Both the position numbers and the translations under genes were made by a program. A DNA stretch of 64,000 nt. Source: Solanum dulcamara (Eukaryota; Streptophyta; Magnoliopsida; Solanales; Solanaceae). Each line of letters starts with the position of its first letter. Positions within the stretch are counted from its first letter, which is position 1. The notes under the pieces are model-generated. The model worked only from the letters and a program-made list of their open reading frames with translations, searched no databases and was not told where the DNA came from. Location of the stretch: NCBI RefSeq assembly GCF_947179165.1, contig NC_077237.1:65393523-65457522 (forward strand), given 5' to 3'. Positions 1-11,883 of this stretch are shown here, one piece after another.

Positions 1-320
1 GAAAATAATCAGTGTAAAAGTGTGATTTTTGCATCTTTGAGAAATGCTCTTAAAAAGAGTATTACAAGTGCATATATTAATCTTGAAAAAATCACATGTT
101 ATTATTCGCATATGATTTGGTGATTATTGGCTCTAACATGAGTTCTATCAAAGAAACTGTGAAAAAAATATATCGAGTAGGTATTTGATATGAAATATTT
201 TGTTAGATAAGAATGAAAAATACCACAAAACATGTGATGAAATTTTCCTAGCTTGTCAAGTCACATTATGTTTTTTTAAAAAAAAATATTGAAACACAAT
301 TTTGCTAGTTGTGTGAGTCT
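1..320. other. Unassigned AT-rich sequence
   Basis: AT-rich sequence with no coding potential or repeat structure that I recognise. Short open frames here are random in composition. Confidence 0.5.
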
Positions 321-1813
321 TGCGGTGATCAAAATCCCGAAGGGGCTCCAACCAAGCCTCTTGACGTATCGTAAGCATACATAAAGTAAAGTAAAGAAGA
401 AATAACATAGGAAAGAGTCTCAGAATATGAATCATAAAAGTATATGAGTTCAACAATATAGACTCTACATAATTTATCCAACAAATGCCTCTACTAATTA
501 AGAAGAACGGGAGCTAAGACATGTCCCTAGCTTACCCTCAACATGAATATAAAAAAATTCTTTAAAATGGAACAAACTCATAACTCTCCCTCGATAGATG
601 AGCACTCACCAAACTCTGCTGGATGGGAACTCAACTAGCCACGTGTGGAAGAAATGTGATCCTCGACCCCTACATTATGAGACAATGTAGGCAACAAATA
701 TGTGTTAGTACATTTGAATGTACTAAATATGTGGGCATGCCATGCGATATAAGACATAAAGTGCGATGATCAAATAACATATATTATATGAAAGAGGATA
801 AGTAAAGTCATGAGAAAATATGATTGATCGAAGCATGAAGAGACATAAATGAGATTATAAAGGTATATAAAAAGGGAGTATACATATATGGAATAGAACC
901 ATAACCGACAATAATACCATGCGAGCTATAACATAAAATCTCGATGTCTCCCATTACAACGGAAGAAAGGAGAATCTACTTGCCAAAGTAGAGTCTACCC
1001 CGCTACACGTTTCATGTACATGTGCTATATGTCGATCCACTAGCTAGGTCATAAATGAAAATTCTACGGTGGCATATAGTTTTGAGACTGGAGACTTTAT
1101 ATAAGGGCCCCGTAGGTCGAGCCCCTACCACAAGCCTCATTCGGTGCTAAATCAAATCCCAATGAATATATAACATAGTAATCATACTCAACATATATCA
1201 TAAACTTGTCCATAAGTTCCATAATTCATAGAATAGCTCATTTCATATCATACTTGCAATGTGAGTAAAAGCCTTTCAACATCACAATATCATACTTGCA
1301 TAATACATGTCATTAGGTTCCTAGGTCACCAATTAAGGATCATAAATCACCTTTTTCAAAACTTCCATAAAATTCATACCTTGAACATAATTGTAATTCA
1401 TCATCATAATTCATACTTGAAATTAGGGTAATGACTCATCCTGCAGGTCTCTGATAACTCTGAAATTTAGGCCTCTGATTCATCTCTACGAGTTGTGGTT
1501 ATGACTCTTCAAAACTTTTACGGGTCATAGACCCTTGTCAACCTACAGGTCTGAAAACCTGAACTTATCCTAAGTCTCCGAAGTTTTACTACGAGTCAGT
1601 ATTATGACTCGTCAATAGGCCTATGACTTATCTTGTTGAGTCATAGGGTCTTTCTAAGATTTGGTCTTGGACAGGCTCAAGAACTCCCTCTACAACTCGT
1701 CCCTATGATTCGTAGGAGTATCTATGAGTCATATGGGCAGTTGTAGACTCGGAGACTATCACACCTTGGGAGATTTTCTTTTGTTATAATTTTTCAACTT
1801 TCGGGGTCTTACA
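321..1813 (-). mobile_element. Gypsy LTR-like segment (probable solo or truncated LTR)
   Basis: The right end reads GGGGTCTTACA (1803-1813), so on the minus strand it starts TGTAAGACCCC, as Solanaceae chromovirus LTRs do (compare TGTAACACCCC in the LTRs at 6588-9026 and 48589-51038). Text near 540-720 (ACTCACCAA, CTAGCCACG, a block like 'cattatgagacaatgtaggc') parallels the corresponding part of those LTRs (for example 6950-7070), so it is a diverged relative in the same orientation. There is no internal coding region beside it. The left boundary at about 321 (TGCGGTGATC) is a guess, and I found no matching target duplication, so it may be a truncated LTR rather than a true solo LTR. Confidence 0.6.
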
Positions 1814-2442
1814 GTATAGTATGGTATGGTAATGTACTGTACAGTATAATACTATATTTGGATAGACTGTATGGTTTGTTATTATTTAATGATTGTTTTG
1901 TTGTTTGGTTTGAGTGTATGGTATTGTATCATAACTAATAAATTTATGAAAATGCCCTTAATTATTATAAATATTAAATTTATAATAAATTGATGAAAAT
2001 ATTTGCCTAGTTTGGTGTTCTGTACGACCATTTATGATGTTGTAAAGCTGACTTTTAAAGGTACAAGTTTAACTGAAAGGGACTCATTTCAGTGCTTGCA
2101 CTTTTGCCTTTGCAGTAAGTCATTAAATTGTTATCCTTCATATGTTGACAATGCATATTGCTCTTGTGAAAGTTAATCCAATTCAAATGGATGTCGCTAA
2201 TAGTTTGTAGAGATGTTTCAATTTGTTTAATAAAGAATAAACAATAAATTAAAATTATTTAAAATTAAGTAAGGGTATAATTGAAAAAAAATAAGTAAAC
2301 AATGGGATAGCACCAAATTGGTGGTTTCAAAAAGTGAGGGTTTTCATGGTTACAAAATCATGAAACCAAACCATACCATGCAATTAAAGAAACAATCAAA
2401 ATAAATATGATTCTCTTACTAACCATACCATACCACGGAAAA
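1814..2442. mobile_element. MITE-like element with GGTATGGT-type inverted ends
   Basis: The left end carries GTATAGTATGGTATGGT and further ATGGTTTG / GTATGGTATTG motifs. The right end carries the inverse (AACCATACCATACCAC and CCAAACCATACCATGC). Ends are AT-rich, while the centre (about 2010-2215) is more balanced and looks like ordinary gene sequence, so a captured fragment is possible. No transposase is encoded. It starts at the base after the LTR end at 1813. Superfamily not assigned; boundaries are good to about 10 bp. Confidence 0.5.
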
Positions 2443-2475
2443 CCACCATCCAGAAAAGTTGTAAGAGTCATCTAT

Positions 2476-3370
2476 TCCTAATAGGATTTGTGATTTTTTG
2501 AGGATGAACCCACCAGTCTTCATTGGGTCCAAGGTTGAGGAAGATCATCAAAACTTCATTGATGACATGTGGAACATCTTGAAGGTAATGCATGCCACAG
2601 AGGTAGAGGGAGTTGAACTTGTCTCCTACAAGCTGAAAGATATTGTCAATGTCTTGTATAACCAATGGGAGGAAAGTAGAGGTGAGGATGTTGAGCCTGC
2701 GGTCTAGGACGAGTTCGAGAAAATATTCCTTGACCACTTTTTTTCGCGAGAGCTGAGGTTGGAAAAGGTATAGGAGTTTGTAAATCTAATGTAGGAGGGC
2801 ATGACTATCAAGAAATATAGCCTTAAGTTCTTTCAGTTGTCTAGATATGCTGGAAAGATGGTTCCCGGTGTGAGAGCCAAAATGAGAAAGTTTGTTTTAG
2901 GTTTGGGAAAACATGTGAAGAAGGAGTTTCAAGCAGCATTATTGATATCAGATATGGATACCTCCAGACTCATGGTGTATGCCTAACAAGTACAGGAGAA
3001 TAAGAAGAAGGACGGAGAGGAGCACCAAAGTAAGAGGGCCAAGTCCACAGGTAATGGGGGCAACCATCAAAATGGTGGTAATGGAAATCATTCCTTCTTC
3101 TAGAATGGGTATTCTAGTTATGCACCATCTACAGCAAGTGCACAAACTTCGAATACAATGAATGATCAGAGGTCGCAGAATCTTAGAGCACAAGGCATGT
3201 AGTCTCAAGGAAGTATGGTTCGGAGTTCTTCATGCAAATCGCCTTGTGGTAAGTGTGGAAGACTTTACTTAGGAGAGTGTTGAGATGGAACCAACAGTTA
3301 TTACAAGTGTGACCTGATGGGCCACTTTATGAGAGATTATCTAACAGAAGGATAGGTTAATGGGAGAAAT
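2476..3370 (+). pseudogene. G0 gypsy gag remnant
   Basis: This is the decayed capsid region of the plus-strand Ty3/gypsy element G0. The frame starting near 2476 matches the gag of G1 and G2 from the segment MNPPVFIGSKV onward. The N-terminal part (MPPKRT... in the G2 copy) is missing where the MITE joins. In-frame stops lie near 2706, 2770, 2793 and 2983. A zinc-knuckle area near 3299-3353 reads YKCDLMGHFMRDY, having lost the first and last cysteines of the CCHC box. In an active element gag packages the RNA; this copy cannot make it. Confidence 0.85.
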
Positions 3371-3385
3371 AGAGCGTAGTCTTCT

Positions 3386-4020
3386 TTGGCAGCACTGCCA
3401 AATAGAGGTAATCAGAGAGGTTCTACTTTAAGAAGAGGCGGAGGTCCAAACCATCTTTATGCTATGACTAATCGTCAGGACCAAGAGAACTTACCAGATG
3501 TTGTTACTGATATGCTTCGAGTCTTTATTTATGATGTTTATGCTTTACTCGATTCAGGTGCTATTTTGTCATTTGAAACTCTTTATGTAGCCGTTAAGTT
3601 TGGAATTCTTCCTGAACTACTATTAGAACCATTCAATGTTTCTACTCCCATTAGTGAGTCCATTCTAGCTAAGAGAGTCTATCATGATTGTATAGTCTCT
3701 GTCTATCATAAGGACACTTCTGAAGACTAGGTTGAGTTAGACATAGTTGACTTTTATGTCATTCTTGGCATGGACTGGCTATATGCTTGTTATGCCTCAA
3801 TTGATTGTAGAACCCAAATTGTGAAGTTCCAGTTTCCAAATGAGCCAGTTATAGAGTGGAAACGTAGTCCAGCCTTGCTTAAGGCTCGATTCATTTCATA
3901 CCTTAAGGCTAGAAAGTTAGTCTCCAAGGAGTGTATCTACCACATTATTTGAGTTACAGATGATAGTATGGAGACACTATCCCTTCGGTCAGTTCCAGTC
4001 GTCCTGAAGTCTTTCCTGAG
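3386..4020 (+). pseudogene. G0 gypsy aspartic protease remnant
   Basis: Retroviral-type aspartic protease region of G0. The catalytic motif reads LDSGAILSF (about 3548-3574), so unlike G1 and G2 (DPG) this copy keeps the usual D-S-G. A stop at 3728 breaks the frame. After it comes the family's conserved linker, recognisable from [17 protein letters not shown] to KECIYHII (3770-3950), followed by the start of the linker to reverse transcriptase. Confidence 0.85.
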
Positions 4021-5340
4021 GATTTACCTAGAGTCCCTCCTAATAGGGAGTTAAACTTTGAAATAGATATTCTTCCTGATACTCAGCCGATTTCTATTTC
4101 TCCATATAGAATGGCTCCTACAAAGTTAAAAGAGTTGAAATAGCAGTTGAAAGATATCTTAGATAAAGGGTTAATTAGGCCGAGTGTCTCATCTTGGGGC
4201 GCTCCTATGCTATTTGTACGAAAGAAATATGGTTCTTTAAGGATATGTATTAACTATCGTTAGTTGAACAAGGTTACCATTAAAAATAAGTATCTTCTTC
4301 CTAGAATCGATGATCTTTTCGACCAACTTCAGGGTGCTACTTATTTCTTTAAGATAGATCTCAGATTAGGCTATCATCAGTTGAAAGTAAGGGAAAGTGA
4401 CATCCTAAAGACAACCTTCAAAACCAGATATGGTCACTATAAGTTCCTAGTTATGTCTTTCGGTTTGAGTAATGCTCCTACAACATTTATGGACCTCATG
4501 AATAAAGTCTTCAAGTAGTATTTATATATGTTTGTTATCGTGTTTATGGATTATGTTCTGATCTATTCAAGAAGTGAGGAGGAGCATGCCAACCATCTCA
4601 GAATTGTTCTCCAAACGCTCAATGAAAAGGAGTTATATGCTAAGTTTTAAAGTGTGATTTTTGTCTTGCATCCATGGCATTCTTAGGACACATTATTTCT
4701 GGTGATGGTATTTGAGTTGATTTGCAGAAAAATTGAAGTTGTTAAGAACTAACCCAGACCCACATCCTCGACTTATATAAAAAGTTTCTTGGGTTTGGCT
4801 GGTTACTATAGGAGGTTTTTAAGGTATATACATCCATATCATTGGCATTGACTAAGTTGACTCAGAAGAACACTAAGTTTCTATGGTCCGATGCTTATGA
4901 GAAAAGTTTTCAAGAGTTGAAAACAAAATTGACTACTGCTCCAGTCTTATCCTTACCTGAGGGAACAAATGACTTCATCATTTATTGTGATGTGTCTCTA
5001 GTTGGTTTAGGTTGCATGTTGATCCAGAAAGGCAAGGTTATAGTTTATGCTTCCATGCAACTTAAGATCCACGAGAGAAATTATCTAACTCATGATCTAG
5101 AGTTGGCAGCAGTAGTATTTGCTCTCAAGATTTGGCATCATTATCTTTATGGCATGCATGTAGATGTGTTCACAGATCACATGAGCCTGAAATACGTATT
5201 CAGTCAGAAAGAGCAGAACATGAGACAAATAAGATGGCTTGAGTTTCTTAAGAACTACGACATGAGCATCCTCTACCATCCATGTAAAGCTAATGTTGTT
5301 GCTAATTCTCTTAGTAGGTTATCCATGGAGAGTATCACTC
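4021..5340 (+). pseudogene. G0 gypsy reverse transcriptase-RNase H remnant
   Basis: RT palm and fingers are readable in pieces: the PPYRMAP-like entry near 4090 (here SPYRMAP), NKVTIKNKY at 4267, and [15 protein letters not shown] near 4445-4490. The active site that should read F-I-D-D reads F-M-D-Y (about 4541-4552), so one catalytic aspartate is lost. Stops at 4141, 4261, 4516 and 4648 and frameshifts near 4660-4840 break it further. RNase H is better preserved (4842-5330): the [11 protein letters not shown] strand, [11 protein letters not shown], and the [14 protein letters not shown] end of the domain. Confidence 0.9.
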
Positions 5341-5479
5341 ATGTTGAGCAAGAGAAGAAAGAGTTAGAAAATGAGGTGCATAGGCTTGCACGTTTGGGAG
5401 TTCATCTTGTGGATTCTGATAAGGGAGGTGTAATTTTTCAAAATGAGATAGAGTCTTTGTTGGTTGTTGAAGTAAAGGA

Positions 5480-6424
5480 AAAGCAAGATCAAGATCCCAC
5501 CCTCCTCCAACTGAAAGAACATATTCATAAACAAAAAGTGATGGTTTTTGCTAAAGGGGGAAATGGAGTGTTGAGGTACAAGATAGACTATGTGTTCGGA
5601 GTGTTGATGGTCTTCGAGATAGAATTATGGAAAAGGCCCATAACTCCAAATATTTAATTTATCCGGGCTCTATCAAGATGTACCATGTCTTGAGAAAGGT
5701 CTACTAGTGGAATGGTATGAAGAGATACATAGCAGAGTTTGTAACCAAGTGCCTAAATTGCCAATAAGTCAAATTTAAGCATCAAAGGCCTTGTGGTGTA
5801 GCTCAGAATATAAAGTTGCCAGAATGAAAGTGGGAGATGATCAACATGGATTTCATTATAGGTTTACCCCAATCTCATAGACAACATGGTTTGATTTGGG
5901 TAATTGTGGATAGAATGGCCAAATCAATCCATTTCTTGCCCATTAAGACTACAGATTCAGCCGAGGATTATGCAAGGTTGTACATTTGAGAGATAGTCAG
6001 ATTGCATGGGATTTCCTTATCTATCATCTCAGATAGAGGTACTCAATCTACTACTCAGTTTTAGAAGTTGTTTCATATAGGTTTGGATTCAAAGGTGAAT
6101 CTTAGCACTGCTTTCCATCCAAGGACAGATGGTTAGGCAACGCATATAATCCAGACTCTTGAGGATATGTTGCGAACCTGTTTCATTGACTTCAAAGGCA
6201 ATTGGGATGACCATTTTTTACTTATTGAGTTCTATTCTAATAATAGCTTTCATTCGAGCATTCAAATAGCTCCATATAAGGCTATTTATGAAAGGAGATA
6301 TAGATCACCGATTGGTTTATTTGAGGTTGGTGAAGCTGAGTTGATAGGGCTAGACTTGATTCATCAAGTGATGGAGAAGGTAAATATTATCCAGCAAAGG
6401 CCCATAGGAGAGGCTTGTGGGTAA
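5480..6424 (+). pseudogene. G0 gypsy integrase remnant
   Basis: Integrase of G0: a zinc-binding remnant near 5680-5765, then the catalytic core with an NMDFIIGL strand, a SDRGTQ segment near 6028, and HPRTDG at 6118. The catalytic glutamate region is disrupted by a stop at 6134. The frame is open again at 6167-6424, ending in VMEKVNIIQQRP. The C-terminal chromodomain, polypurine tract and start of the 3' LTR seen in G1 and G2 are absent: the text passes straight into LTR-type sequence, so there is a deletion here. Confidence 0.85.
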
Positions 6425-6587
6425 GGCTCAGAGATTCATCATCTCTTGAGTTATATGACCCCTACCTACGAGTTAGCCCCATAATCTATAGACAGTCCTA
6501 CGACCCATAGGAAGGGTTTCTTAGGTCCATCTTCATAAACCCAGGCAAAGTGATAGAGTTCCTACGAGCCCATCCCTATGATCTGTC
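6425..6587 (+). mobile_element. G0 3' LTR, left fragment
   Basis: Contains the repeated 'cctacga...cccatagg' text also found at 16491-16640. It is separated from the rest of this LTR by the insertion of G1. The last 5 bases before G1 are CTGTC (6583-6587) and the first 5 after it are CCGTC (16491-16495), a 4/5 target-site duplication. The beginning of the LTR is missing. Confidence 0.7.
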
Positions 6588-9026
6588 TGTCATGACTCGG
6601 GAGGGTACCCTAGGCGTTCCCAGCACTCGAAAGCTATTTCTGGCCTCCAAGCGAACCACCTGGTCCACTCACACATTAATTCAATCATATTCTCTCAGCA
6701 GAAGATTCAGTCAATGAAGTATTATTCATAATTTAGGGCCAAAGGCCAAATAACTATCAAATCAACCAACAGTTATAGAAGAACTACTTAAAAGAACAAT
6801 CCAATATTTCTACGCTCCGGTCTATGAAGCCTCTATCAACAATCTAGGAGGTGTCAATGACAAGCCCATGGCTACCATCAATCAAAATAAAGGAAACAAC
6901 ACAAAACTATACATGGAACTCAACATCCTCTGGAAACTAGGAGGACTCACCAACTAGCTAGGAGTGTGTAGATCTTCAATGGTGCGCCAGTTGATGATCT
7001 CTAGTACCTGTCTCTGCATCATGAAATGATGCAGGCCAAATGGCGTCAGTACATGGAATATACGAGTATGTAAAATGGCCGAATTAAACAAACCTCAAGG
7101 AAGAATCAAATCAACTCAGAATCTCAACTCAAGAGAAATAACAACTCAATCAAGTGCCCTAAGTCTAAACAAGAATATGGTTTAGACGGGACCAATCACA
7201 TATCATTCAACTCGATCCGACTCAGAGTACTATCAAGACCTATATGGGAGTTTTTCTTATCCGACAACCATCACTTATGAGCTAGTGACAGTACAACAAA
7301 CCGACGTTGTTGCCGCATCCGTTCATACTTTGCCAGGGTATGAACGAATCAACCAATCATGGATCCAATCTAACCAAGTCCTATAATGTCAGGACAATAA
7401 TTCTGGGGAAGCATCCAACTTTAACGATTCAATCCCCTCCTATGTTTAGCGATAGTTATTGGATTCGAGTATGGACTATACTCTTACCTAATTCTGTGCT
7501 CGATACTCCTTCCAAGACTCAAAGCTCATAAAACTCCATCCAATCAACTCAATCAAATCATATCGACAAGTCTCATTTAGAACCTTGTCAACTCATCAAC
7601 TCTATCACCATCAAACATCTCCCAATCATACTATCTGATCGATTCCAATCATATCTTTCAAGAGTAAATTTAAATGTATATTTATAGCATCATACAAACA
7701 TATCCAACCATTTCTCTATTCATTTAACACATCTTTGGAACTCATCACAACTCCAAGGTTTTAGACCAACAATTTAAAATGAATAACATATTTAAGAGAA
7801 TTAGCATTTTTATCATAATCCATATAGTTAAGCAAATCAATAAAACATATTTAACAACTCATCTTCATGAACTCATACTCACATGAAGGTTCTTTCTAGA
7901 AATTTCTTGTCTCAACAACATCAACGTAACAAGAATCACATTAATGGATGACAAGACTCATTTAGACATAGGCCTATCAAGAAACTCCATTCTTATGAAC
8001 ATTTAACCTCAAAGAAAGTGTAGGGAACATGGGTGGACTCAACCCATGTTTTGAGTAACCTTACATACCTTAGTAAAGACTTGAAGAAAACCTTGTTGTT
8101 GGATCTTCAATGGGAAACTTGAATCTTGAAGCTCTTGGAGGCACTTCTTGTTGGAGAAGGATTTGGAGAAGAAAAAGAGGAGAGGGAAATTTTCTAAGGC
8201 TTTTAGAGAGAGAGAGCACTGAAAATAGTCCCAAAAACGTCCCAAGGCTGTGTATATATAATTTGAGGAAAAACCCAAATTGCCCTTTTCTCCAAAATTT
8301 GGGAAATAGGCCAAAAACATTTTTGGCGCGATAGTGGCGCATCGCGCCACTGCAGCTCCAAGTCGAATAGGCTTAAAAACCCTGCAACCCAATAGTGGCG
8401 CATCGCGCCAAGGACCAAACTACTGAGGCTGTTTTGTAGCGCGATAGTGGCGCATCGCGCCATTACAGCGCCAAGCCCAAGTTTTCTGGGTTTTGGAAAA
8501 TAGGCTTAAAAACTCTGCACATCTCGTAGTGGCGTGCCGCGCCAGGGACCAAACTACTGAGGCTTGTTCCTGGTGCGATAGTGGCGCGTCGCGCCACTGT
8601 AGTGCCAAGCCCAGATTTCTAGCAGTTGCAATCCAGGCCTGAAATTCCTACCGTGCTAGTTCGTCTTAGGATCGTCATATCGTTTGACTCCAAACTCTAA
8701 AAATTACATTCTTGGTGGCGTTGGAAAGAAGACTCGATGAACTTTAATTTAATAGGTTATGGGCCACCCAGATTGTCATCTTTCAAAAGATAGGGTTGTT
8801 AGAAGTTGACCCCTTATACGAACTCACCCTAAAACTTAACCACAACGAATCTTTTGGACTTAGCTTGGTCCTAGGGGTCCTTTGTGACCCCACATCACCT
8901 CTAACACTTTTCAATTTCTTAGGGACTCATCTTAACTCATGCATATACTTCACAATAATAGAGTTCGACCCTACACGAATACAAGAAAGGTCCAAATCTT
9001 AGGAAAAAATTTTAGGGGGTGTTACA
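6588..9026 (-). repeat. G1 3' LTR
   Basis: 2439-bp LTR; plus-strand ends are TGTCATGACTC and GGGTGTTACA. Its second half (about 8320-8610) carries CG-rich palindromic units of the type GGCGCGAT...ATCGCGCC. The CT/GA-rich microsatellite around 8165-8215 lies near where transcription would leave the LTR. The partner LTR is at 14092-16490. Confidence 0.92.
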
Positions 9027-9042
9027 ATATCTCTCCCTTGGG
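9027..9042 (-). other. G1 polypurine tract
   Basis: On the minus strand CCCAAGGGAGAGATAT ends at the base before the 3' LTR start at 9026. This is the expected place and composition for plus-strand DNA priming. The G2 copy reads AAGGGGGAGATAA at 51039-51051. Confidence 0.75.
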
Positions 9043-9199
9043 ATCATTCGTCCTCAAATGATGAGTAAACCAAGAATGGAAATTTAGGGTACAAATCACA
9101 ATCAGAATTCAGTCAATCAACCAATCAATTTCTCAAATAAAAAAAATTACTATCCAAACTCAAAATGCACAAATGAATTCAAGTCAAGGGAATGAGCAT

Positions 9200-10640
9200 T
9201 ACCTTCAACATTCTCATTAGTAGGCACGAATAGATGGGGATATTTAGATTTCATATCTTCCTCCGCTTCCCATGTGGCTTCCTTACCAAACTGATTTCTC
9301 CACAGGACTTTGACTTAGGCGATTTCTTTGTTCCTTAATTTGTGAATTTGGCGATCAAGAATTTGGACCAAAACCTCTTCATAGGATAAGCTATCCTTAA
9401 CTCCAATACTATCAATAGGGACTACCAACGAGGGATCGCCTAAGCACTTCTTCAACATCGAAACATGAAATACCAGATGGATAGAGGTGAGCTCTAGGGT
9501 AACTCCAACTCATAGGCAACACTCCCAATCCGCCTCGAAATTTGGTAAGGGCCAATATATTGAGGACTAAGTTTCCCCTTCCTTCCAAACCTTATGAAGC
9601 CCTTCATGGGTGACACTTCCAAGTATACCTAATCACCCACCTCAAACTCTAAGTCTCTCCTCCTCATATCGGTGTAAGATTTTTGGCGGCTTTGATCTGT
9701 GTTTAGCCTATCTTGAATAACTCTCACCTTCTCCATGGCTTGGTGAACAAAATCAGGCCCAATCAACTCAACTTCACCAACCTCAAACTACCCAATGGGT
9801 GATCTACACCTCCTCCCATTCAAAGCTTCATAAGGAGCCATTTGAATGCTTGCATGATAGCTATTATTATATGCAAACTCTATGAGAGGTAAGTGATCAT
9901 TCCAATTTCTTTTGAAGTCAAGAACACAAGCTCTCAACATATCCTCCAATGTCTGGATGGTGCGCTCCGCTTGGCTATCCGTCTGGGGATGAAAGGCCAT
10001 ACTCAAGTTCACCTTCGAACCCAGTCCCTTCTGAAAGGATTTCCAGAATTGGGAGGTGAATTGAGCTCCTCTATCTGAAATAATAGACACATGAACCCCA
10101 TGCAACCTGACAATCTCCTGGATGTATAACTTTGCATAATCTTCTGCGGTGTCAGTAGTCTTAACTGCCAAGGAGTGAGCTGATTTCGTCATTCTATCCA
10201 CAATCACCCAAATCGAATCATGTTGCTTCCGGAACTTTGGCATACCTGTGATAAAGTCCATATTATCTCCCACTTCCATTCTGGGATTTCTATATTTTGA
10301 GCTAACCCACATGGCCTTTGATGCTCAACTTTAACCTATTGACAATTCGGGCACTTGGAAATAAAATCTGCAATATCTCTCTTCATCCCACTCCACCAAT
10401 AGATTTCCCTCAAGTCGTGATACATCTTTGTAGAGCCAGGATGAATAGAGTATCTGGAACTATGCGCTTCGGCCATAATCCTTCCTTGAATATCATCGAC
10501 ATCTGGTACGCACAATCTGTTTTGGTACCTCAACACCCCATCTCCCCCTTTGGTAAAAACCATCACCTCCTATTTGTGAACAACTTCCTTCAACTGGACA
10601 AGGATGGGATCTTGGTCTTACTTTTCTTTTACCTCTGCCA
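9200..10640 (-). pseudogene. G1 integrase with C-terminal chromodomain
   Basis: Reading right to left: a zinc-binding HHCC module (histidines in HSSRYSIHPG near 10440-10480, cysteines in CPNC near 10340), then the D-D-E core with MDFITG, IISDRGAQF and TDSQAERT, open over 9788-10312. After that come the [18 protein letters not shown] segment (about 9490-9560) and a chromodomain-type end reading VKVLWRNQF then ATWEAEEDM (9228-9312). Chromodomains steer integration to marked chromatin. A stop replaces the W of the SPIGWFEV-type motif at 9787, and frameshifts near 9480 and 9330 break the C-terminal part. Confidence 0.88.
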
Positions 10641-11880
10641 TGAGTGAGAATGTAGCCCCATCCTGAACATTAACTCCACCTCCATTGTTCTCTTCAAGAT
10701 GAACTCCTAATCGGGCTAATCTGTGCCCCTCTCTAGCCAATTCTTTCCTTCTCTCCTCCATATGGGCAGTGCTACCCATAGACAACCTGCTAAGAGCATC
10801 AGCAACAACATTAGCTTTACCTGGATGGTAAAGAATGCTCATATCATAGTCTTTGAGTAGTTTGAGCCATCTCCTTTATCTCAGGTTGAGTTCCTTCTGG
10901 ATGAAGACGTATTCTAAACTCTTGTGATCGGTGAACACATCAACATGCACTCCATACAAGTAGTGGTGCCAAATTTTAAGGGCAAATACCACAGCTGCCA
11001 GTTCAAGGTCATGAGTTGGGTAATTCCTCTCGTGAACCTTAAGCTATCTTGAAGCATTGGCTATCACCTTTACCTTCTGCATCAGCACACAGCCCAAACC
11101 AACTCTAGATGCATCACAATAGATCACAAAACCCTCTATTCCATCGGGCAAAGTTAGAACAGGAGCAGTGGTTAGCTTGGTCTTCAATTTCTGGAAACTC
11201 TCCTCACAAGCATTGGACCATTGGTACTTAGCCTTTTTTTGGGTCAGCTTGGTCAATGGTGATGATATGGATGAGAATCCCTCTACAAACCTTCGATAAT
11301 AGCCGGCCAAACCCAAGAAGCTTCTTATCTCTATTAGGGACGTGGGTCTGGGCCAACTTTTCACTGCCTCAATCTTCTGAGCATCAACCTGAATACCATC
11401 TCCAGATACAATGTGGCCTAAAAAGGCCACTGATATAAGCCAAAATTCACATTTTGAGAACTTTGGATACAATACCTGGTCCTTCAAAGTTTGCAAGATG
11501 ACTCTAAGATGATGGGCGTGCTGCTCCTCATTCTTGGAGTAAACCAAAATATCATCTATGAATACAATCACAAACATATCAAGATATGGTTTAAATACTC
11601 GGTTCATAAGATTCATAAAAGCTGCAGGGGTATTAGTCAACCCGAAGGACATCACCAAGAACTCAAAGTGGCTATAGTGGGGCCGAAAAGCTGTCTTTGG
11701 GATATCACACTCCCTCACCTTCAACTGATGGTAGCCCAATCTTAGGTCTATCTTTGAAAAACAAGTGGCGCCATGAAGTTGATCAAACAAGTCGTCTATT
11801 CTGGGGAGAGGGTATTTGTTCTTTATGGTGACCTTATTCAGCTGCCTGTAGTCAATACACATTCTAAGGGACCCATCTTT
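10641..11880 (-). pseudogene. G1 reverse transcriptase-RNase H
   Basis: RT is open from 11862 down to 11044. It has the [19 protein letters not shown] start, [11 protein letters not shown], and an intact active site F-I-D-D within [13 protein letters not shown]. The thumb and connection continue to the RNase H aspartate strand ([13 protein letters not shown]). Defects are a TGA where the V-x-K-K-D-G entry begins (about 11883-11885), a stop replacing the residue after NASR (about 11043), and one in the LNLRQRR-type segment (about 10874). HPGKANVVADALSR closes RNase H near 10800. Confidence 0.9.
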
Positions 11881-11883
11881 TTT

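Noticed and set aside
2010..2215. Captured exon in the MITE
   Set aside because: Composition is gene-like and there is a TTGCAG acceptor-like word, but no frame gives a recognisable protein.
8039..8608. Overlapping open frames on both strands within LTRs (also 15504-16257, 50000-50620, 60566-61217)
   Set aside because: They lie in the GA-rich and CG-palindrome parts of the LTRs, recur with the repeat, and overlap on both strands; no protein family recognised.
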